Source: Syntrophaceae bacterium UBA2208 (lineage in GTDB: Bacteria; Desulfobacterota; BSN033; UBA1163). From it: DNA of 35,737 nucleotides. Under the pieces are notes generated by a model. That model had not been told where the DNA came from. It saw only the letters and a program-made list of their open reading frames with translations, and made no database searches. The stretch's first letter is position 1. The number at the start of each line of letters is the position of its first letter. Location of the stretch: the NCBI GenBank assembly GCA_002327885.1, contig DCUS01000233.1, positions 1 to 35,737 of the forward strand, written 5' to 3'. Below are positions 24,183-32,368 of the stretch, one piece after another. The position numbers were made by a program, and so were the translations under genes.

Positions 24183-25232
24183 ATGGAAGTAGCCGTCATT
24201 GGTGGTGGCATTGTGGGATGTCATATTGCCTATTGTTTGGCCAAAGAGGGAAAGGAAATTTTTCTGTTGGAAAAGGAGGGGGCGTTGGGGGAGCATACCA
24301 GCACACGAAACAGTGGTGTGATCCATGGGGGGATTTACTATCCCCAGGAATCTCTCAAGGCGAAATTATGTGTTCGAGGTCGCCATCGGACCTATGAGTT
24401 TTTAGAAAACCACGGCATCCCCCATTGGAAATGTGGGAAGATCATCGTGGCCATGGTTGTTTCGGAAATGAAGGCACTCCAAGATTTAAAAAAACGGGGG
24501 GATGGAAACGGAGTAGAAAACCTAAGGCTGATCGATGAGAACGAGGTTCGGAAGATGGAACCCCGGGTCAGGTGTTTAGGGGCCCTTCACTCCCCTGAGA
24601 CAGGGATTCTTGACATGGCCGCCTATATGAGGGTCATGGAAAGGATGCTCAAAGGATTGAGGGTGACGATTGTGAAACAGTGCGAGGTTATTTCCATTGA
24701 CGATCGAAACAATCTTCGTACCACTCGAGGTGAAATGGGAGCCGAGATGATTATCAATGCGGCAGGCCTCTATAGCGACAGCATTGCAGGGATGTGCGGC
24801 CTGGTGGGATACGAGATCATTCCTCACAAGGGCGATTATTATAATACGACCGAGGAAGTGATCAGAGGGTTGGTCTACCCTGTTCCGGACTCTCCTCACA
24901 GCCTGGGAATCCATCTGACCCGGACACTTGGAGAAGAGACCCTGATCGGTCCTTCGGCTTTTCAAGTATTGAACAAAGATGACTACGAAATAAGGACACC
25001 CCGAGAAGAATTTGAGCAAGGGGCTCTTTCCTTGATTCCTGACTTTAATATCCATCGAATCTACCCAGGCTATTCAGGCCATCGCCCAAAGCTATACTAT
25101 CACGGTGAATTGCAGACAGATTTTTTGATCCAGAGACAGGAAGAAGGAAGGATCCATCTTCTGGGAATTGAGTCGCCTGGATTAACCGCTGCCCCTGCCA
25201 TCGCTGAATATGTTTCAAAGATGATAAAATGA
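24183..25232 (+). CDS. lhgO: FAD-dependent oxidoreductase, L-2-hydroxyglutarate dehydrogenase (LhgO)-like
   Basis: This 349-residue DAO-superfamily flavoprotein probably oxidises L-2-hydroxyglutarate to 2-oxoglutarate and passes electrons to the quinone pool; related enzymes act on other 2-hydroxy acids. The FAD-binding GGGIVGC lies at 7-13, and the segment TSTRNSGVIHGGIYY (about 40-54) with SLKAKLCVRG is characteristic of LhgO/L2HGDH. HKGDYY near 217 and the C-terminal GIESPGLTAAPAIAEYV are also typical of the family. It is somewhat shorter than the E. coli enzyme (about 400-420). The start is supported by GGAAAGGA seven bases upstream. It is a single gene divergent from rimO; the next gene, another flavoprotein, has its own likely promoter. 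Confidence 0.82.
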   Translation: MEVAVIGGGIVGCHIAYCLAKEGKEIFLLEKEGALGEHTSTRNSGVIHGGIYYPQESLKAKLCVRGRHRTYEFLENHGIPHWKCGKIIVAMVVSEMKALQDLKKRGDGNGVENLRLIDENEVRKMEPRVRCLGALHSPETGILDMAAYMRVMERMLKGLRVTIVKQCEVISIDDRNNLRTTRGEMGAEMIINAAGLYSDSIAGMCGLVGYEIIPHKGDYYNTTEEVIRGLVYPVPDSPHSLGIHLTRTLGEETLIGPSAFQVLNKDDYEIRTPREEFEQGALSLIPDFNIHRIYPGYSGHRPKLYYHGELQTDFLIQRQEEGRIHLLGIESPGLTAAPAIAEYVSKMIK

Positions 25233-25317
25233 GTATCCACCAGACATCTTCAGATTTCACACCCCACAAAAATCTCAATCGTTGGACAAGGAAAAGGGAT
25301 TCATAAACGGTGAGGTA

Positions 25318-25345
25318 TTGACAAATCTAAGTTTCGTGGTAATTT
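25318..25345 (+). promoter_or_regulatory. Possible promoter of the geranylgeranyl-reductase-family gene
   Basis: A perfect TTGACA at 25318-25323 is followed after 16 bases by TAATTT at 25340-25345. The start codon lies 26 bases further at 25371, with GGGAAAG as a possible ribosome-binding site. The -10 is weak; the gap of 138 bp before it contains no other feature. Confidence 0.4.
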
Positions 25346-25370
25346 TTAAAGTCAATTTGGGAAAGCGGCG

Positions 25371-26573
25371 ATGCATTGCGATTACGATGTCATTGTGGTA
25401 GGGGGAGGGCCTGGGGGTTCAACGGCGGCAAGATTTTGTGCCGGGGCCGGGCTGAAAACCCTCCTCATCGAGAAGGAACGATTCCCCAGATACAAGCCCT
25501 GTGGGGGTTGTCTTTCCAAAAAAACGTTTCATCTGTTTGACTTCGATCTCAGTCCGGTCATTGAAAACACCATTTACGGTTCAAAATTTACATACCGTTC
25601 CGGAGATCCCTTCTTCATCGAAAAAAAAGACCCCATTGCATTTTTAATAATGAGAGATCGCTTTGATCAGCTCCTCGTCCATAAAGCTCTGGAAGAGGGG
25701 GCCGAACTACTCGAAGGAGAGAGAGTGATCAGAGTCAAAGAGAAGGGCGAAGGGGTTGAGGTAGAATTAGCAAAGGGAGAGAGGCTTCATAGTCAATATC
25801 TCATCGGTGCAGACGGACCGGAGAGTATGGTTGCCAAATCCTTACCATGGCCATCGCAGAGAAATGATGAAAACGGGATTGCCGTAGAAAGTGAGATTCC
25901 TTTTGATTCCTCCATCCATTTCCCCCAGAAGGAACTTCAATTCGTCCATTTAGATTTTGGGAGTATTCCCAATGGTTATGGCTGGGTTTTTCCTAAAAAG
26001 GAATATCTCTCCATCGGGATCGGCGGCATGTTCAGAGAAACAAAGAAAATGAATCCCCGCCAATACTTCAGTGATTTTCTCAAAGGGCTGGACTATATTC
26101 CCGAGGGAAAGACGGGGAGGACCATGGGGTATCCCCTCCCTTCTTTTTATGATGAGAAACAGAAGGTTTCACAGGGAAGGTTTCTTCTTGTCGGTGATGC
26201 GGCCCATTTGATGGATCCATTGCAGGGTGAGGGAATCTACTATGCCATTCGAAGCGGAATGCTGGCTGCCGAAGCCATCACGGAATGGAAAAAGGAAGGG
26301 ATCGCCCCCTCCGATTATTATCAAAAAGCGGTTTATGATAACCTCTATGGAAACCTGAAATGGGCGCTCACTTTTTCTCGTTTCGTTTTCCGGTTTACAA
26401 AATTAGCCTACCGGACACTGAAGCGTTATCCGGATTTGGGAGAGTTCTATCTCCAGGTCTTGGAGGGGACGGAAACCTATCAGGGGTTTGTGACGAAAGT
26501 CAAGACAAGAATGAAGGATCTTCTTAAAGGAAAACTGAGTGATAAGATTAAAAAAGCGATGGCAAGGACGTGA
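25371..26573 (+). CDS. Geranylgeranyl reductase-family FAD oxidoreductase
   Basis: This 400-residue flavoprotein belongs to the geranylgeranyl reductase/ChlP-like family, which reduces isoprenoid double bonds or oxidises related lipids. The FAD site GGGPGG is at 11-16, the family segment PRYKPCGGCLS at 39-49 (Cys44, Cys47), and the second FAD motif GRFLLVGDAAHLMDPLQGEGIYYAI near 270-295. No membrane helix is evident. The substrate in this organism is unknown; isoprenoid quinone tails, polyprenyl chains or carotenoids are possibilities. It overlaps the endonuclease III-like gene by 35 bp. It is one of two neighbouring flavoproteins, but they are of different families and nothing else links them. 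Confidence 0.85.
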   Translation: MHCDYDVIVVGGGPGGSTAARFCAGAGLKTLLIEKERFPRYKPCGGCLSKKTFHLFDFDLSPVIENTIYGSKFTYRSGDPFFIEKKDPIAFLIMRDRFDQLLVHKALEEGAELLEGERVIRVKEKGEGVEVELAKGERLHSQYLIGADGPESMVAKSLPWPSQRNDENGIAVESEIPFDSSIHFPQKELQFVHLDFGSIPNGYGWVFPKKEYLSIGIGGMFRETKKMNPRQYFSDFLKGLDYIPEGKTGRTMGYPLPSFYDEKQKVSQGRFLLVGDAAHLMDPLQGEGIYYAIRSGMLAAEAITEWKKEGIAPSDYYQKAVYDNLYGNLKWALTFSRFVFRFTKLAYRTLKRYPDLGEFYLQVLEGTETYQGFVTKVKTRMKDLLKGKLSDKIKKAMART

Positions 26574-27234
26574 GGATTTAAAGACAAAAGTCAGAAAGAT
26601 CACTCTCCTTCTTGAAAAGCAATATGGGGTTCCCCGAAAAAAGGGGTCGGGGGATCTTCTTGATATTCTCATCGAGACCATTCTCTCACAGAACACCAAT
26701 GATCGAAACCGAGATGAAGCCTTTCGGAGATTGACAACGCGGTTTCCCCGTTGGGAGGATATTCTCAAGACCAAAACAAAATCTATTGTTTCAGCTATCC
26801 GACCAGGAGGATTGGCCGAGCGGAAGGCGAGGCGTATCCGTGAAATTCTTAATTGGATCAAAGAAAGGGAGGGGAGGTTAAGCCTTTCGTTTCTAAAGAC
26901 AATGGGTTCGGAGGAGATTGAGAAAACGATGGGCGCCCTGAAAGGGGTCGGTCCGAAGACCGTTCATTGTCTCCTTCTCTTCGGTCTTGGCAGAGATGCT
27001 TTTCCGGTCGACACGCATATCCTCCGGATCGGGAAGCGTCTCGGTTTCATTCCGGAAGGGATGAATGCAGAAAAAGCCCATACATGGATGGATCCGCTCA
27101 TCTCAAAAGGAAAATCCTTGTCGTTACACCTCAACCTCATCCAATTTGGAAGATCGGTTTGTAAAGCAAAAAATCCTCAATGCGGTGTGTGCTTTCTCAC
27201 GAATGAATGTATTCAATTTAGGTCATTTCTATGA
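26539..27234 (+). CDS. nth: Endonuclease III-like DNA glycosylase
   Basis: This 231-residue HhH-GPD protein probably removes oxidised pyrimidines from DNA in base excision repair. The helix-hairpin-helix LKGVGPKTVHCLLL contains the lysine expected for a bifunctional glycosylase/lyase, followed by the catalytic aspartate in FPVDTHILRIGKRLGF. Four cysteines in CX6CX2CX5C spacing at the C-terminus (CKAKNPQCGVCFLTNEC) bind a [4Fe-4S] cluster. The start is GTG at 26539, inside the preceding gene; there is no later in-frame start before the conserved region. It differs somewhat from classical Nth (for example GPKT instead of GRKT), so it may be one of the endonuclease III-like paralogues with another preferred lesion. 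Confidence 0.85.
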   Translation: MIRLKKRWQGREDLKTKVRKITLLLEKQYGVPRKKGSGDLLDILIETILSQNTNDRNRDEAFRRLTTRFPRWEDILKTKTKSIVSAIRPGGLAERKARRIREILNWIKEREGRLSLSFLKTMGSEEIEKTMGALKGVGPKTVHCLLLFGLGRDAFPVDTHILRIGKRLGFIPEGMNAEKAHTWMDPLISKGKSLSLHLNLIQFGRSVCKAKNPQCGVCFLTNECIQFRSFL

Positions 27235-27251
27235 ATTCCCTCTTCTTATTT

Positions 27252-27341
27252 TGTCATTCCTGGAGAAGCAGGAATCCATCATATCATGGCTTCCGATCCT
27301 TAAAAGGACAAGTCTGGATTCCCGTTGACACGGGAATGACA
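27252..27341. repeat. Non-autonomous MITE-like repeat
   Basis: A 90-bp unit is bounded by 9-bp inverted repeats TGTCATTCC (27252-27260) and GGAATGACA (27333-27341). Each half contains its own hairpin: ATTCCTG/CAGGAAT (27256-27275) and ATTCCCG/CGGGAAT (27318-27337). It has no coding capacity. The pattern (TCATTCC hairpin GGAATCCA ... TGGATTCCCG hairpin GGAATGACA) resembles repeats dispersed in many proteobacterial and related genomes. It lies between the nth stop and the DUF2062 gene. Confidence 0.75.
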
Positions 27342-27369
27342 GAATTGGAAAACAAGATTAGGTAGTTCA

Positions 27370-27864
27370 ATGCGCCATTTGAAAAACCTGTTCGAGAAAC
27401 TTCTCTATATCGAAGACACCCCTGAGCGAACGGCGTTGGCTTACTCCATTGGCATCTTCCTGGGTTTTTCACCATTTTTAGGTTTTCATACCCTTGCCGG
27501 GTTAGCGATTGCTTTTTTATTCAGAATGAATCGGGTGGCCATTCTTTTAGGAGTCTGGTCAAATACTCCCTGGTGGATCGTTCCCTATTATATGATCGCC
27601 ACATGGGTGGGGATGTGGGTGGTCGGATTTTGGATGGATTGGGCGACACTCAAAGAGATTTTTCAATTTGGAGTGCATCAAGGATTTATGAATTCTGATT
27701 TTTGGAACCGTCTCGCTTCCCAGCGGGGTCTCCTCCTCTCCTTTCTCGTCGGTTCGCTCATTCTCTCGACTCTTCTCAGCTTCATTTGCTATCCTCTCGC
27801 CCTGAAATGGATTCGATTTTATCGGTCAAAGAAAAAACCGCCGAGGTCAGAGGGCAGAGTGTGA
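27370..27864 (+). CDS. DUF2062 membrane protein
   Basis: This 164-residue protein belongs to the DUF2062 family of small inner-membrane proteins of unknown function. Three or four hydrophobic segments are visible, near residues 24-58, 65-88 and 118-145. The N-terminal pattern TPERTALAYSIGIFLGFSPFLGFHT is the family signature, and SNTPWWIVPYY near 77-87 is also conserved. DUF2062 genes are often found among envelope-polysaccharide or glycosyltransferase genes, so a role in the cell envelope would fit, but this is inference. The basic tail PPRSEGRV is encoded by the beginning of a word-repeat tract. The gene starts 28 bp after the MITE-like repeat. Confidence 0.85.
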   Translation: MRHLKNLFEKLLYIEDTPERTALAYSIGIFLGFSPFLGFHTLAGLAIAFLFRMNRVAILLGVWSNTPWWIVPYYMIATWVGMWVVGFWMDWATLKEIFQFGVHQGFMNSDFWNRLASQRGLLLSFLVGSLILSTLLSFICYPLALKWIRFYRSKKKPPRSEGRV

Positions 27865-27905
27865 AGAGGTCGACGCTATGCTCTGCGCCATGCGCCGCCA
27901 TTCAG
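27848..27905. repeat. Word-repeat tract before mfd
   Basis: GGTCAGAGGGCAGAGTGTGAAGAGGTC words are followed by CGCTATGCTCTGCGCCATGCGCCGCC. The 11-mer GCGCCATGCGC (27885-27895) is shared with the leuA-leuC tract at 3432-3442. The tract begins inside the last codons of the DUF2062 gene. Confidence 0.45.
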
Positions 27906-27946
27906 TCCTTGACACCTCTCCCGATTTAATTGAAAAATAAATACGT

Positions 27947-30900
27947 ATGGCCGTACCGATTAAAGAAAATTCCTATCCTTTTAATTTTTGGTTTGACTCA
28001 GAGCCGTGGAGAAAGTGGAGACGTCTTGGATTGACTCATCTCGCCGGTTCTTCCAAAGCCTATCTTTTATCCTGTTGGAAAGAGAAGGGAAGGGGCCCTT
28101 TACTGGTCATTGTTCCCCACATTCGGAGCGCCGAGATCCTCCTCGAAGATCTCCGGTTTTTTATGAAAGACTTGGAGTTTCCTACCTTTCTCTTTCCTCA
28201 ATGGGAAACCCTTCCGTATGATGAAATTCCTCCTCATCCTGAAATTATCAGGGAAAGGGTGAGAGCCCTTTTTTTTCTCCTCAACGGTGAGAGGGGAGTA
28301 ATCGTCTCTTCGATCAGGGCATTGATGCAGAGGATTCTGGCCCCAAACGATTTGAAAGAATCTGTTTTCTCCCTTTCCGTGGGAGAAGAAATCGAACGTG
28401 AGGGATTCATCCGTTTTCTCCATGAAGGAGGATATACATCAGCAAGGATCGTGGAAGAGAGAGGAGATTTTAGCGTCCGGGGGGCGATCATCGATCTTTA
28501 TACTCCGTTTTATGAAGAGCCCCTTCGATTGGAATTTGATGGAGACCAATTAGAGTCCATCCGCTTCTTTGAGATAGGGACTCAACGTTCGCTTCCCCAA
28601 AGGATGATGGAAAATGCGATCCTTCTTCCGGCGAGGGATGTTTCAAAAGATTCCTCCAGTCCACCGTTAAAAACCCTTTTCGAGTATCTGAAAGGAAATG
28701 AAGTCGTCATTATTGATGAGGGGCATGAAGTCGAAAAGGAAGCCGAAGCCTTTTCTCACCAAGTCAAAGAGCGTTATGAAAAGGCCCTGTCAAAAGGGAG
28801 GTCCGTGCCTCCGCCAGAGGTCGCTTATCTCGATAACGAACAGGTCTGGCATTATTTGAAAAGATTTCAAACCGTCTTTCTTCAAGAAGGACCCCTCGCC
28901 CCTGCTACCAGTCAGCAAGTATTTTCTTTTGACATGGAGACCAATGAAAATCTTCAGAGGGAGATGAAAGCTGCCCTCTCCGCGAAAACGGGTTCTTCAG
29001 AAATTTCGCCTTTTTCAATCCTTGTGAAAAACCTTCGTGATTGGCAGGGAAAGGGAATAGAAGTCTTTATCGTTTCCCATACCGAGGGTCAAGCGGAACG
29101 CTTAAGGGAACTTCTTTCTCAGTATGGAGCGGAACCACGACTGGAAAAAACGAAAAGTTTCAGGGCGGCTCTTGATGGAGCCGGAGAGAGTCTTATCCTT
29201 CTCGTGGGTTCCCTCTCTTCAGGTTTTCGAAACTTCAGGGAAGGTTGGGTGATTCTCACCGAAGAGGAGATCTTTGGTGAGAGAAAACGGCTTCCTGAGA
29301 GAAAGATTCGGACTTCTCCCGCCCCTGTTTCATGGCAAAGGGGAGGGGCAACCCTCTCTTCATGGAACGAGCTGGGGGAGGATGATTTTATTGTCCACAT
29401 CGACTACGGGATAGGTCGTTACAAGGGGCTGAAACATTTGAAGATTTGGGGAGTTTCGAATGATTATCTCCTTTTAGAATATCAAGACGGGGATAAACTC
29501 TACCTCCCCGTGGATCGGCTCAATTTAATTCAACGCTATATCGGGGGAGATGGACAATCACCGAGACTCGACAAATTGGGAAGTCATTCATGGCAGAGGG
29601 CAAAAAAGAAAGCACAGGCTGTTGTTTCAGAGATGATCAAAGAACTCCTTGACCTCTATGCCGCCAGACAGGTTTTTAAAGGGTTCCAGTTTCCTCCCTT
29701 AGATCAGTTTTATAAAGAGTTTGAAGCCGGCTTTGAGTATGAGGAAACCCCGGATCAGATCCAAGCGATTGAAGAAGTTGTGAAGGATATGGGGAACCCC
29801 AAACCCATGGATCGGTTGATCTGCGGGGATGTTGGATATGGTAAGACAGAGGTTGCCATCCGGGCGGCCTACCGCACCGTCATGAGTGGAAAACAGGTTG
29901 CTCTTTTGGTTCCCACCACCGTTTTGGCCCAACAACATCACCAGACCTTCCGTGAGCGATTCAAAATTTATCCTGTTGTCATCGAGGTCCTGAGCCGATT
30001 TAAAAGTCCCCGGGAGCAGAGGGAAATCGTTGAACGTCTGAAGGAAGGAAAGGTGGATATTATCATCGGGACACACCGGCTTCTGCAGAAAGATGTTTCT
30101 TTCCGAGATTTAGGTTTGGTGGTGATTGACGAGGAACATCGTTTTGGCGTCTCCCACAAAGAGAAATTGAAACAGATGAGGAAATTAGTGGATGTGATCA
30201 CACTCACGGCAACCCCTATCCCGAGAACACTTCAGATGGCGATCTCTGGAATTCGGGATCTCAGTCTCATCCAGACTCCTCCTGAAAATCGCCTGTCGAT
30301 TCGGACTGTTGTCATCCGTTATGATGATGGGATTATCCGGGAAGCCATTCAAAGGGAGTTCGACCGAGGAGGACAAGTCTTCTTCGTCCATCCTCGCGTC
30401 CAGAACATTCAGATCATGGCCAATCATCTGAAGCGACTTATTCCAGAGGCCTCCCTGGGCGTTGCCCATGGTCAGATGAGGGGAAAGGAATTGGAGAAGG
30501 TGATGCTCCAATTTGTCAAAAAAGAAATTAATCTTCTCGTCTGTACCAGTATCATTGAATCCGGGTTGGACATCCCTGCGGCCAACACCATTCTGATCCA
30601 TCATGCCGAGCGTTTTGGCCTGGCAGACCTCTATCAAATCCGCGGGCGAGTGGGTCGTGGAAGCCACCAAGCCTATGCCTACCTCATCATTCCCGGATCC
30701 CTTCATCTCTCCAGGGATGCCATGAGGAGGCTCCGGGCCATTCAGGAATTGAGTGAACTGGGATCCGGATTTAAACTTGCCCTTCATGATCTGGAGATTC
30801 GTGGAGCGGGAAACCTCCTCGGGCCTTCTCAGTCAGGAACCATTGCTGCCGTGGGATTTGAATTCTACACTCAATTGATGGAAAAAGCCGTTCGGGAACT

Positions 30901-31360
30901 CAAAGGGGAAGAAGTGATAGAGGAGATTACTCCGGAAATTCACTTCCATCTTCCCGCCTTCATCCCCGAGACCTACGTGGAGGATCCGGGAGAAAGATTG
31001 AGTCTTTATCGAAGGCTCTCTCTTTCTCGTTCTGACGAGGAGGTGGAGATGATCCGGGAGGAACTGATGGATCGATTCGGAAAAATTCCAAAAGAGGTCG
31101 ATTGTCTTCTGGAAGTGATCAAAGTGAAAATTCTCCTGACGAAGTTGTCCATTAAAAAGCTGGAGGAAACTCCCTCTCAATTTATTCTCACCTTTGATGA
31201 GACCACACGGGTGTCTCCACAGAGGATCGTTGATTTTATTCATCGAAGAACAGGTCGCTCTCGGTTGACACCGGACTCTAAATTGATTATTGAAGGATGG
31301 CCCGATATGAAGAGGGATCCCTTTGGAGCGGCCAAAAACCTATTGCAAGCCTTGGCCTGA
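27947..31360 (+). CDS. mfd: Transcription-repair coupling factor
   Basis: Mfd displaces RNA polymerase stalled at DNA lesions and recruits UvrA. At 1137 residues it has the full architecture: the UvrB-like N-terminal module (about 1-340, with FPQWETLPYDEIPPHPEI), the RNA-polymerase-interacting domain (about 475-545, WNELGEDDFIVHIDYGIGRYKGL), the RecG-like translocase with Walker A GDVGYGKTEVA near 626-636, DEEHRFGV near 727 and TLTATPIPRTLQMAISGIRDLS, and the C-terminal TRCF domain (about 985-1090). The ATG at 27947 lacks a clear Shine-Dalgarno sequence. A TTGACA at about 27909-27914 has no good -10 partner. It is followed by the isomerase genes after 93 bp. Confidence 0.96.
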   Translation: MAVPIKENSYPFNFWFDSEPWRKWRRLGLTHLAGSSKAYLLSCWKEKGRGPLLVIVPHIRSAEILLEDLRFFMKDLEFPTFLFPQWETLPYDEIPPHPEIIRERVRALFFLLNGERGVIVSSIRALMQRILAPNDLKESVFSLSVGEEIEREGFIRFLHEGGYTSARIVEERGDFSVRGAIIDLYTPFYEEPLRLEFDGDQLESIRFFEIGTQRSLPQRMMENAILLPARDVSKDSSSPPLKTLFEYLKGNEVVIIDEGHEVEKEAEAFSHQVKERYEKALSKGRSVPPPEVAYLDNEQVWHYLKRFQTVFLQEGPLAPATSQQVFSFDMETNENLQREMKAALSAKTGSSEISPFSILVKNLRDWQGKGIEVFIVSHTEGQAERLRELLSQYGAEPRLEKTKSFRAALDGAGESLILLVGSLSSGFRNFREGWVILTEEEIFGERKRLPERKIRTSPAPVSWQRGGATLSSWNELGEDDFIVHIDYGIGRYKGLKHLKIWGVSNDYLLLEYQDGDKLYLPVDRLNLIQRYIGGDGQSPRLDKLGSHSWQRAKKKAQAVVSEMIKELLDLYAARQVFKGFQFPPLDQFYKEFEAGFEYEETPDQIQAIEEVVKDMGNPKPMDRLICGDVGYGKTEVAIRAAYRTVMSGKQVALLVPTTVLAQQHHQTFRERFKIYPVVIEVLSRFKSPREQREIVERLKEGKVDIIIGTHRLLQKDVSFRDLGLVVIDEEHRFGVSHKEKLKQMRKLVDVITLTATPIPRTLQMAISGIRDLSLIQTPPENRLSIRTVVIRYDDGIIREAIQREFDRGGQVFFVHPRVQNIQIMANHLKRLIPEASLGVAHGQMRGKELEKVMLQFVKKEINLLVCTSIIESGLDIPAANTILIHHAERFGLADLYQIRGRVGRGSHQAYAYLIIPGSLHLSRDAMRRLRAIQELSELGSGFKLALHDLEIRGAGNLLGPSQSGTIAAVGFEFYTQLMEKAVRELKGEEVIEEITPEIHFHLPAFIPETYVEDPGERLSLYRRLSLSRSDEEVEMIREELMDRFGKIPKEVDCLLEVIKVKILLTKLSIKKLEETPSQFILTFDETTRVSPQRIVDFIHRRTGRSRLTPDSKLIIEGWPDMKRDPFGAAKNLLQALA

Positions 31361-31453
31361 TATGATAGATTTCCTAACAACGGGCACGACAATCATCTCT
31401 GATTTAGCCCTTGATCATAAAACTCTTATTTTCTCCAATGGGGGAGGGTGATG

Positions 31454-32368
31454 ATGAAAAGATGGGCATTCTTTGGGATCTTGCTCTTCCTATCCATTTT
31501 TCTTTCCGATTGTCAAAAAACGGGGGAGAAAGGATTGGGGAAGAAAGAGCTGGTTAGGATCAATGAGGTTTCTATTTCCATAGAGGAGTTCCAACAGATG
31601 TTGGAAAAACAACCCTTGGAAGGAAAGATGAAGTTGTTGAGCGAAAAGGGGACAAGAGATTTTCTCGAAAATTATGTTATCCCCCGGGAGGTCCTTTATC
31701 AGACAGCGAAGCAGAAGGGCTTGGATAAAAATAAAGAAATTCTGGCCAAGATCGATGATGCGAGGAGAATCATTCTGATTGAGGCCCTTCTTGATGAGGC
31801 GTTGAGGGGAAGGGGTGAGATTTCAGAAGAGGATGTCCAGCGATACTATAAAGAAAATCAGACACTTTTTTCGGAACCGCAGGAGGTGAGGATTCGTCAC
31901 ATTGTTGTCAACTCCGAGCCGATCCTAAAAGAAGTGGTGACCAAGCTTTCGCGGGGTGAAAGTTTTGAGAAGTTGGCATCTACTTATAATATTGGTAATT
32001 TCAAAGAGGATGGAGGGAATCTCGGCTATATTCGGAGAGGACAGTTAGCCCCCCCCTTCGCTGAGTTTGAAGAAGCCGCTTTTTCCTTGAAGAAAAGGGG
32101 GGAGACCAGTGAGGTCGTCCGTACGCCCTTTGGGTTCCATATCATCCGATTAGAGGATATGCGGGGAAGCGCCTTGAGGCCTCTGAATCAAGTCAAAGAG
32201 AGAATTCGTTTTTTCTTGCAGCCGAAGAAAAAGCAGGAGGCCTATCTTGAATATGTAAAAGAAGCGAAATCGCAAGCCAAGATCCTGATCAACGAAAAGC
32301 TGTGGGCGGAAGAAGAAAAAAAAGAGGTGAAGCCAAAAGAAGAGAAGCCAAAAAAAGAGAAGAAATGA
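31454..32368 (+). CDS. Periplasmic peptidyl-prolyl isomerase, PpiC/parvulin type (first of three)
   Basis: This 304-residue exported protein has a signal sequence, a SurA-N-like chaperone region (about 30-140) and one parvulin domain (about 143-235) with RIRHIVV (His149), GGNLGYIRRGQLAPPF and FGFHIIRL (His229). Cys20 at the end of the hydrophobic stretch (LFLSIFLSDCQ) could be lipidated, but Asp at -1 makes a poor lipobox. The C-terminus is a Lys/Glu-rich tail of about 30 residues. GTG at 31448 and ATGs at 31451 and 31454 are possible; GGAGG at 31443-31447 is best spaced for 31454. It overlaps the next isomerase by ATGA. It likely assists folding of secreted or outer-membrane proteins. Confidence 0.88.
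   Translation: MKRWAFFGILLFLSIFLSDCQKTGEKGLGKKELVRINEVSISIEEFQQMLEKQPLEGKMKLLSEKGTRDFLENYVIPREVLYQTAKQKGLDKNKEILAKIDDARRIILIEALLDEALRGRGEISEEDVQRYYKENQTLFSEPQEVRIRHIVVNSEPILKEVVTKLSRGESFEKLASTYNIGNFKEDGGNLGYIRRGQLAPPFAEFEEAAFSLKKRGETSEVVRTPFGFHIIRLEDMRGSALRPLNQVKERIRFFLQPKKKQEAYLEYVKEAKSQAKILINEKLWAEEEKKEVKPKEEKPKKEKK

Noticed and set aside
27909..27946. Promoter of mfd from TTGACA near 27909
   Set aside because: No acceptable -10 occurs at 15-19 bases spacing; a weak or different promoter may exist, but it cannot be placed.
30185..30787. 200-codon minus-strand open frame inside mfd
   Set aside because: It is antisense to the conserved helicase motifs of mfd; its composition is what the opposite strand of a purine-rich gene gives.
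32302..32364. Upstream start for the second isomerase
   Set aside because: It would add a basic, low-complexity leader in front of a clear lipoprotein signal; the ATGA overlap at 32365 is the natural start.
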